This document shows, in pieces, positions 56,263-64,000 of a stretch of DNA of 64,000 nt. A program made the position numbers and the translations under genes. Each line of letters opens with the position of its first letter. Positions within the stretch are counted from its first letter, which is position 1. Source of the stretch: Siphonodentalium dalli (Eukaryota; Mollusca; Scaphopoda; Gadilida; Siphonodentaliidae); contig CP136066.1 of NCBI GenBank assembly GCA_032622095.1, positions 208,034,978-208,098,977 of the forward strand, written 5' to 3'. The notes beneath the pieces are model-generated. The model saw nothing but the letters and a program-made list of their open reading frames with translations, was not told where the DNA came from and did no database searches.

Positions 56263-57180
56263 ACTGTATTTTTATGAATGGTTTTCTGTTGATATATTGG
56301 TTACTTGTGTTATTTTTGACGAATCAAATTATCCACACACAAAAATAGGAGCTTTGAGGTACCTATATTAATAACATACTCGCTATATTGCGTACCGGTT
56401 ATACTTTTTGCAGGATGTATTCGCGGATGTATCTTCGCAGTTGTCTCATTGATGCAGTATGTAACTTTTATGACCGCGTTAATCGCTTTCGATATTTAGG
56501 TGTAAACAATGGCTGGGCCACTCTTGGAGATTTTATTGCGGGAACGCAATGCATAATATAACAGCTAACATTGCTGATGAAGTATGTCTCAGCTGGAAAG
56601 TAGACTAAATGTTGTACTGCAAAATATCGGTTTTCTGTTTTTTTAGAGGCTTTCTTGTGTGATGAATGAAAAACCTTCAGTGATAAGTCGTAGTAATAAT
56701 TTGAAGGATTAGTTATTTTAACGGAATTCTGAGGTGGTGCATATATAATTATATGCCTATATAATATGATCTTCAGGGCCTTACCATTTCCGACTATGGT
56801 TTTCTTGTTTGTATTGTGTCATATATTGAACGATTATCTGGATTCCTATACTATTATCATTAGGGAGATTTCGCAATTCAGGGATAGATTTACGACTTGT
56901 AGTTACAGTTAGCTATTCGTAGTCGTAAAATTCATGTATAGGGCAAATAAAAGAGAAGTTTCGCAAGTGACGCTGATAGGTTAACGGATATGTTTAGCTG
57001 GGTCCTACTAAGCCGACCGCACCCGTCCGTACCGACCGCACCTCCCCCATACCAGGAGTCCGACCGATGGGGCATGCACTACCGTGCAGAATAGACCTGT
57101 ATGTTCCAATCCCCAATATAACATACCATCGTGCATGTGACATAACACAGCGATGGGCCTACATAGATAGAACGACACAA
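56263..57180. other. no gene seen
   Basis: Mixed sequence, with a GC-richer patch at 57000-57070 (CCGACCGCACC repeats). No exon could be supported. Confidence 0.4.
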
Positions 57181-57311
57181 GTGTGTGAACTGGTTAACGT
57201 TATTGCGCGAGTTTGTTGTGACGCGATGGTAAAACGAGAACCGGAGGTGGAGGTTCGAGTTTTACTTCGCGGCACGACAAACGAGTGCAATAACGTTAAC
57301 ATGTTCACACA
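57181..57311. repeat. long hairpin, 60-bp arms
   Basis: GTGTGTGAACTGGTTAACGT...GAGAACC pairs with GGTTCGAGTTTTACTTCGCG...GTTCACACA around a 9-base loop. About four fifths of positions pair. The open frame across it is forced by the palindrome. Confidence 0.8.
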
Positions 57312-57734
57312 ACTCTGTTGTTCTATGTTTATTGTACACCCCGAAGGTTGCAGCTTGTAACACACTAACATTTAGGTCGATATTGTTGTATTTAATTGAA
57401 CAAACGTGCTTAATCAATAATAATGTAGACTATACCCCATAATTTAGCGAAGACGTTGTCTGTTAAAGTTGACGTCGCCAGTGACGTTGTTGACGTTATA
57501 GGTTTGTATTGTTCAAGAACAATACACATTTTTTATTGAACGTTTCAATTCTTCCGTATTTTGCTGTATTTCGCACACATAAGCCATTGGGAGTGCAATA
57601 AACAGAATATATATCCCAAATATATATTATATTGACCAATGCGAATGGAGATCTACTGGCAGGAGATGAGGGCATATTATGTTCACCTTGATTGAAACCG
57701 ACCCACATTGAAAGTCACAGCGTGTATATTATAA

Positions 57735-57823
57735 GTTACGGGATGTCTAGTTGTCGGATATGGTGTCATGTATCTCGCTGAGCCTCACATGACACCATAT
57801 CCGACCACTAAGCGTCCCGTAAC
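57735..57823. repeat. hairpin, about 37-bp arms
   Basis: GTTACGGGATGTCTAGTTGT, then CGGATATGGTGTCATGT, pairs with ACATGACACCATATCCGACC and AAGCGTCCCGTAAC. Confidence 0.85.
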
Positions 57824-58611
57824 GTAGTTATTATTTAGTGGACAACTTCCAGCATATCCCTTTAATTAATCATCGCTCTCATTTCGGCCAATTTGGCCGG
57901 TTACTTCATGTGACTTTTTCATCTGACGTGTGTGTCGGATAATTGATCTGGAGGATTTATGTAAATGTTAGCCCAAACTACATTTCCAAGTAACGATGGT
58001 TTTGTTGTTTATTTTGAGGAATAATACCGCGTCAGATGAATTCAGCCCAAATATGTTAACAGTTGTCGTGTCAAACATTCGGCAGTAGGTTAGCGTTATT
58101 TAGTATTTGTGGATGTCCTTTAACATGGGGAAAATAGACTACTGCGCTTGAACGAGCATGTGAATTTGTCGTTTTTAATGTACAGCAACTTGATAATCAA
58201 TAACAGAGGCATTCTCTGTCAAATAAGGTCGCTCTATTTACGGTATTAATTGCGGAACTTTCTAAAGTAAACTACGCGTAAACGGATACATACGGTAAAT
58301 TATAGAATGTGCCGGAATCGGCCTAATCACCCCAGGGCCAACTCGCCCAGTCGACGTGTGTCAATTCGGTACCTACTATAACATGTACCCGAGTCCGATA
58401 TGGAATAAAAGATGTATACGGGTGTTATATAGCGTTTGGTCCGTTGTTTCTCAATGAATATTATTGAAATTTGGTGTATATGTCCGGGCTGGGACATGGA
58501 ATACAACAACGTTTGAATTGTTTTTAAATTTACAAATTTGTTGATTTTATTCAATTTTTTTTCGTTCTGAAAACACACTATAAAGTGTATATAATATAAT
58601 AACGAATAATA
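57824..58611. other. no gene seen
   Basis: The minus-strand frame at 58327-58650 extends into the duplicated block and shows no domain. Confidence 0.4.
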
Positions 58612-58908
58612 ACGAACACGAGACATACATAATTTATAAACTGTTAACAAAAGATATCAAATTCAATACATGACAAAGATGACTCAGTGGAGTTTATAAA
58701 GTGAACATAAAAACATTGAGGTAAGAATCTTTTTAAGGAATGCAACTTTATTTAATGATAATAAACACATAAATTAAAATAACAAACATGAGACATACAT
58801 GATTTATAAACTGTTAACAAAAGATATCAAACTCAATACATGACAAAGATGACTCAGTGAAGTTTATAAAGTGAACATAAAAATATTAAGGTAAAAATCT
58901 TTTTAAGC
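58612..58908. repeat. direct duplication, about 170-bp offset
   Basis: AGACATACATRATTTATAAA, CTGTTAACAAAAGATATCAA and ACATGACAAAGATGACTCAG occur at 58621 and again from 58791. Confidence 0.85.
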
Positions 58909-59913
58909 ATTACTAAACCGTGCAGCACAGTCCACTTCACTCATCCGATCATCACTAAACTTCATATTTATCTTGATATTGATCTATCAGATGAGAGCTA
59001 TCAAATATTTTTTTTAATTTTATAGGAAAAAATGGTCGCCAGCGGCCATATTGCATTTACGTTATATGTTATCGCGTCATGTCGATATCTAGTATTACTT
59101 AGAAATTTCACCTTTCCAGATTCATAATTGCTCCATTGACTGTAACAGATGAAATTATTCCCCTCTTCGGATAGAGTGTCACTGAAACTTTATTTTGTCA
59201 GACTGTCTGTATAATCACTGATTATATATGGCAATAATCTGTAATAAGATGTAGCACTATTTTATTTTATATTTACATGCAGTGCTGTTTTTATACATCA
59301 ATTCTAATCCCCCTAGATCATCATGTGATCGATCATACATCGCGCGAGGACCTGGTTGAATTAAGGGGGGTTTTATGGATCACTTCTGTCCTCAAGCTAG
59401 ATTATACTTATGACATTTAATGGCATGTTCCTAACGTGGAGGGTTAGATATGCTTGAGAAACCACCACTCTTTAATTCACACCAAGTTCTCAGCTGTCAT
59501 GTTCGGATATTAGAACCCATAGCCATGATATATGGTTTATTTTGTGTATACTAGTAATATAGTTATTTTCAGTACCTTTATATACCAGTACTGTGTATAA
59601 CAATGCATATAAATTAATCCATGTATACATGTATATTGATTCAACGGATTCAGTGGTTTTGTCCATCAGTCTATCAAATTTGCGGGGAAAACATGGCCAC
59701 AAGCAGTACACCCTGCTAAATTTCGAATTTGAATCAATTGGCGCACCCTGCAGCCAGCTTTTATTGGAGAACTTTTTCTTATGTGGATATTTTGGGTCAC
59801 CGCTAGATGTGAGCCATATTTTGTTCTCAAACTGTCCTTGTGAAGACATCACTGCCAGCGGTGATCTTCAATTTTACTATTTTTATGGCTAAATAATTTG
59901 GTTGATCCTACAG
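58909..59913. other. no gene supported
   Basis: Two overlapping frames on opposite strands (59490-59892) lack coding signatures. Probably intron of the candidate gene. Confidence 0.4.
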
Positions 59914-59970
59914 ACGACACCCCTTGTCCGATCGTCATCAGATTCCACAATTATCTTCTGGATAACCAGG
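59914..59970 (+). CDS. candidate exon, phase 0
   Basis: After GGTTGATCCTACAG, 57 bp read TTPLVRSSSDSTIIFWITR and end at a donor GTGAGA (AGG|GTGAGA). Phase 0 matches the exon at 54304-54381, giving ...SVDRNT joined to TTPLVRSSSD. No domain recognised. The intervening intron would be 5.5 kb. The following exon lies beyond what I can identify. Confidence 0.4.
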
Positions 59971-60344
59971 GTGAGAGTAATCTAATTTTCCCGAATTTCG
60001 TTAAAAAACATTACCACAGGCAGCAATTTGGTATCTTACTCTTTGATCCTCTTTTGCATGACTGAATTGTTTAGCAACTGTACAGACATATCCCTCATCT
60101 GGTTTTTATATACATGTATATCTCTTCATGCGGATAGCCAGTATTACGTAGGTACTTCAACTTTCTGCATTCCTGTCATCATTTGAAATATAAAAATTTA
60201 CCTGATACATGCACCCTTCGAAATTTGTTTCGTCGTATCTATTTTAATGACCCGTATGGTAATATTGATACAGATATATTTGTCAAACATTTCTTTGTAC
60301 AATATACAGGTATTTAGTTTGTAACTAAATCTAGAAATATATAA
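59971..60344. other. intron or intergenic, nothing seen
   Basis: No recognised repeat or coding signal. Confidence 0.4.
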
Positions 60345-61215
60345 TAGTAGCTCGTGGACCCCACTTCGTCCGGGATGTTCCCCTCTGATTTTCGGAGAAT
60401 TGCGCGATTTAACCTTGAATTGACTATTTTAAAGGTGAAGGTCATGTCGGGGTCACGATTTGACCCGTCCAAAACACTCCCCGGACAAAAGTCACGACAA
60501 AAGTACCCGTCGAAATCCGCCCGGCTTTATACCCGATTTGACCTTGAATTGACAATTTTGAATGTCAAGATCAGGTCAGGGTCATGATTTGACCCACCCG
60601 AAACACTCCTGGGACAAAAGTAACAGTAGGTATCAAATTTCGTTGAAATACTTCCGTTTTACCAGATATGACCTTGAATTGATTTTTTGAATGTCAAAGT
60701 CAGGTCGGGATCAAGATTTGACCCGTCCAAAATACTCCCTGGAAATAATTTCCCCTAGGTATCAAATTTCGTCAAATCTGTCCGGCAGTTTTCCCGGCCA
60801 TAGCTAACAGACAAACAGACAGACAAATGTCCAAAATATATATTAAACTAGCTGATGTACTCGACTTCGTTCGGGCTAGTTAGGGATTTTTTTGTGATCG
60901 CCTCCATCTGGACAGTACCCAGTATATACAGCGTCTGGCCAAACTATTGTTCAATTGGTCCAGAAACATGCCTATATCAGCACGTTCGAGAACATGGTCC
61001 CACGTGAAATTGGACCCGTCCATATTGCTCCCGGGATCGAAGTAGTCCTACACACAAATTTTTAGTCGGATCGGTAAACGTCCAGAAACATGCCTATGAG
61101 CGAGGTCAAGTTGACACGTTAAATACCAAATTCGAGCAGTGTTAGAGTCTATAACACATACACACATGCATTCACGCATACACACATACATACATACAGA
61201 CAGGTGTTTCAAAAT
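60345..61215 (+). mobile_element. two adjacent retroelement 3' fragments
   Basis: 60345-60840 begins TAGCTCGTGGACCCCACTTC and contains three repeats of the TTTGACCTTGAATTGA / GTCAGGTCRGGRTCA pattern, ending in ACAGACAAACAGACAGAC. 60846-61215 begins CTAGCTGATGTACTCGACTT and ends in an ACAC/ACATACA run; it matches 10169-10465. Confidence 0.55.
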
Positions 61216-62076
61216 GTATAATGGACAGCTACAACAATTCTATGGTAGATAGTTCACGGCCGACCTGATGCATGCATCTTAGTTTTCTTGTTTATTTTAA
61301 TGTGGTAAGTTAAATGTGTAGGCCTATCCCATGAGGCGTTATTTCGCTAAAATCCGATTTGGATTCTGGATTCAGATTACAGATTTGTCCCCGTACGACT
61401 TGGTTCGGCAAAAGAACAGACCACAAATTTCCAGAATCAGTAAACGAACAGACCGTAATCCTAATTTCGTGGGAATCCGATAGGGATTCGGATTCCGATT
61501 ACGGACTCAAATGTTCGTAATGTAAACAAACCGAGATTTCGCCACCTCAGAGTTTAAAAACACAATAAAACATAAGAATCCGTCTCTTGTGTACAAATTA
61601 TTGCAGAATATAAACGATCTATATCAAAGAATTTTAAATGCGGAGACAAATTTGTTTTATTGAATGTAAACTGGGAGAATATTACTGAAATTAGCCAAAT
61701 AATAACGCTATTGATAGTAACGCTGGGGGAGCACTTCGGTTGATGGCAAATCATTGTTGATTGTCACTTTCATATGTCTATTTCATAATTCCATCCTTAA
61801 AATACCGCCCGAACGCATGTCGATTTCGAATTCGGCGGATACGTCACCATTGACCGAATTCATATGAACCTGTATGGATATGTCTTCTGCTGTGTTCGTT
61901 ATTATAATGTTTCTTCTTATTCAAGAAATAGTAGGATTATATGGTATCGATGGATTATCAGATACACGTATGTACTATCATCTAGTCTTAAAGTTATAGC
62001 AATTTTAACATGTTTTGTTTCGTTAAATGCAGTCGTTTTGCGCAATAGTCTCTGTATAGACAACAGACACATGTTC
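61216..62076. other. no gene seen; possible TIR at 61337
   Basis: TTATTTCGCTAAAATCCGAT at 61342 recurs inverted at about 63160-63185 (ATCCGGATTTTAGCGAAATT), so 61337-63186 may be one element carrying the hAT-like insertion at 62077-62804. Open frames here lack domains. Confidence 0.35.
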
Positions 62077-62804
62077 TAGGGACGTGGCTAGAAGTTTCCT
62101 CAAATTTCCGGCCAACTGCACCCCCCCCCCCCCCCCCCCCCCCCCATTGAACCAAACATCAATCTCACAGGTTCGCAGAATTCAATTTGCTCTCCTTGGA
62201 AATATCCAATCTGACAAACACTAAGATTGGAAAATTACCAACTTTTACTGGTTGAAAAAAATCAAACAATGAGAACAATGCCAACCTATATATGGTGTCA
62301 AATTAATGTCCAACTAATGTTGTGTCATGCATGAAATTTCCGACTGCTGGAATGTACCAAAGTTTAGTTTAGATATATTTATTTCAAATATATGTCAAAT
62401 TTAGATAACACATGATATATAACACATACATTTGTTTATACATACAAAGGAATTGGGGGACAAGTACTGACTCACTTAAGGGTACCCCCTCTCCCATATG
62501 TTATTACACTGAAAAAATAAATAATTAGTAATGGCAAAGCAACATGACTACCAAAACAAGTTGTACATATATACAGATCACTGGACACCCCCTCTCTCGA
62601 GTTAGTCATAAGTTTGTATATGTATTTATTTAAAATCGGGTTTGTTTGTTGCGTTTGTTGGCTTGTACGTATCATTATTTGAAACAGTTAGTCAAAATAA
62701 TCCTGATTTTCCTCACGTATGAATGACTGCACAGCTTAGCAAATTGTACCAAAGTTCGGGGTGGGGGTCGAGACACCCAATCAACCCCTGTCGTCACGTC
62801 CCTG
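62077..62804. mobile_element. hAT-like non-autonomous element, related to 51609-52707
   Basis: Left end TAGGGACGTGGCTAGAAG, right end CGTCACGTCCCTG. A run of 25 C occupies 62121-62145, followed by the GGAAATATCCAATCTGACA type of sequence seen in the first copy. Confidence 0.6.
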
Positions 62805-63184
62805 TTCAACTGACAAGTTCCGTGTGTTCTTCACAACATCTTCGGAATTTGATTCAGGAGGCCTAGAGCTGTCATGTTTAGATATGCTTGCCATCATCAA
62901 TAAACACACTTTAACTTGAAAAAAAAGATGCGATTAAGTCGGATTGGCAGCAAATTATGTGCCGTGTATACACACATAGAAGAACAGCATGACTTTCACA
63001 ACAAACATGCACTTTATAAATATAAGATACAAATGATACTTGTGTCAAATACATGAGCCATGTTTGACGCTGGGGGAGAGTTTCGGAGACCACGTGGATT
63101 TCAAAATCTGACCTAGAATCCGAAATTAGCTCCGCCCCCCGTAATCGGCTTTGGATTCTCAATCCGGATTTTAGCGAAATTACG
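62805..63184. other. no gene seen
   Basis: Contains the right-hand copy of the ATTTTAGCGAAATTACGG motif. Minus-strand frames show no domain. Confidence 0.35.
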
Positions 63185-63873
63185 GCTATGGCCATTAACT
63201 TATGTAACGTCACAGTGACGCGCCATGGGCGTTGAATATCAACTCATTGAGACAATGGCAAATCACCATAAGTAGGACAACATATTGAGTTTGATAGATA
63301 ATTTATCAGTCTTTAGAAGTCCTCAAATATATCGCATGCAGGTGTTGGTACATGGTATTATGTCTTTAAATTCGCAGAAAATGATTTCCGACAGATATCC
63401 ATTTTCTTGGCGCCAAAATACACCAAAAATATCCCCGAGGCGACAATTTTTTTTATTTCTAAAAAAACATGATGGTGGATAAGCACCTAATATTTATTTA
63501 TGGGGTCACTGACCTAATATGGGTCATTATTTATCGACGCTGATATGCTAATTGCAAGAGCTGATATAATAAGGATTCATGAATATGGGGTCGATAGAAG
63601 CCATCTTGTTTTTCTTGGAACTCTTTTTCGGTGTATTTTGGCGCCAAGAAAAGGGAAATATGTCGCAAATCAATTTCTGCGAATTTAAAGACATAGTAGG
63701 CCTACCATGTACCAAAACTGGCATGTGATATATAAGGGGAATTCTAATGACTCATAAATTAACTATCAAACTTAATTTGTTGTCCTACTTCCGGTGATAA
63801 GCCATTGACTCAATGCGTTGACGTTCAATGACCATGGCGCGTCACTGTGATGTTACATCCGTTAATGGCCCTA
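63185..63873. mobile_element. foldback element, about 690 bp
   Basis: Left arm: GGCCATTAACTTATGTAACG, then GTCACAGTGACGCGCCATGG, later TTGGCGCCAAAATACACC. The right arm repeats these in inverted order (GGTGTATTTTGGCGCCAAGA ... CCATGGCGCGTCACTGTGAT ... CCGTTAATGGCC). Loop around 63480-63590. Confidence 0.85.
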
Positions 63874-64000
63874 GTATAGATGACGCATTTAATTTACTAG
63901 AATCTAATGAACTTCGTACAAGTAATTCAAATTCTCACCTGGAAAGCATGATAAAATCGTTACAGGACTCTGAGCCATGTTTTTCTCGTGTGTATATGTG
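63834..64000 (+). CDS. partial ORF running off the right edge
   Basis: ATG at 63834 in a good start context (ACCATGG) opens 55 codons without a stop to the window end. It reads MARHCDVTSVNGPSIDDAFN and later SHLESMIKSLQDSEP. The first 13 codons lie in the terminal arm of the foldback element, the rest outside it. Composition beyond the arm looks protein-like. Too short for any family assignment; it could be a first exon whose start was supplied by the element, or chance. Confidence 0.3.
   Translation, partial: MARHCDVTSVNGPSIDDAFNLLESNELRTSNSNSHLESMIKSLQDSEPCFSRVYM

Noticed and set aside
57067-57360. 97-codon frame with six or more cysteines, looking like a small secreted protein
   Set aside because: No signal peptide, and most of it lies in a hairpin whose arms force the sequence.

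Overview
This is a eukaryotic genomic window, AT-rich and very dense in repeats. It contains no bacterial operons, no rRNA genes and no CRISPR arrays. Coding sequence is split into short exons with GT/AG borders, and most of the remaining sequence is mobile elements: decayed non-LTR retrotransposons (LINEs), TTAA-flanked and hAT-like non-autonomous DNA elements, foldback palindromes, minisatellites and poly-G tracts. Secreted proteins built from symmetric phase 1-1 thrombospondin type 1 (TSP1) exons, together with many LINE and MITE families, suggest a marine invertebrate. A lophotrochozoan such as a mollusc or brachiopod is my best guess, but the species cannot be fixed from the sequence.

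Layout. 0-0.6 kb: a possible first coding exon of a minus-strand gene that leaves the window on the left. 1-5.2 kb: a TIR-bounded repeat with a piggyBac-type MITE nested in it, then an hAT-like element. 5.7-7.2 kb: minus-strand LINE remains (RT, RNase H, zinc-binding tail). 7.9-10.1 kb: a repeat unit carrying a 285-codon basic, coiled-coil ORF. 10-14 kb: MITEs, satellite-like units and short retroelement fragments. 14.2-19.8 kb: a decayed LINE into which a second LINE is nested, flanked by an identical 457-bp direct duplication. 20-28.9 kb: satellite units, foldback elements, a large nest of palindromes with inverted minisatellite blocks, and a poly-A retroposon. 29.05-37.74 kb: two nearly identical 4.3-kb TIR-bounded elements joined tail to head.

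37.77-60 kb: a TSP1-repeat gene on the plus strand. Its first exon, with a signal peptide, begins 32 bp after the transposon pair. Four intact TSP1 exons follow, then a fifth cut by a LINE. Three small downstream exons with matching phases probably belong to the same gene. Its introns hold an exon relic, a duplicated exon-plus-intron block and an unusual composite element that one duplicate has and the other lacks. 60-64 kb: retroelement fragments, an hAT-like element, a foldback element and an ORF running off the right edge.

How the parts relate: the only cellular genes with real support are the TSP1 gene and, weakly, the exon at the left edge. Almost everything else is mobile DNA, and several events (nested LINE with long duplicated flanks, tandem transposon dimer, composite element, exon disruption) record recent remodelling. 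All alignments were made by eye; identities and boundaries are approximate unless described as identical.
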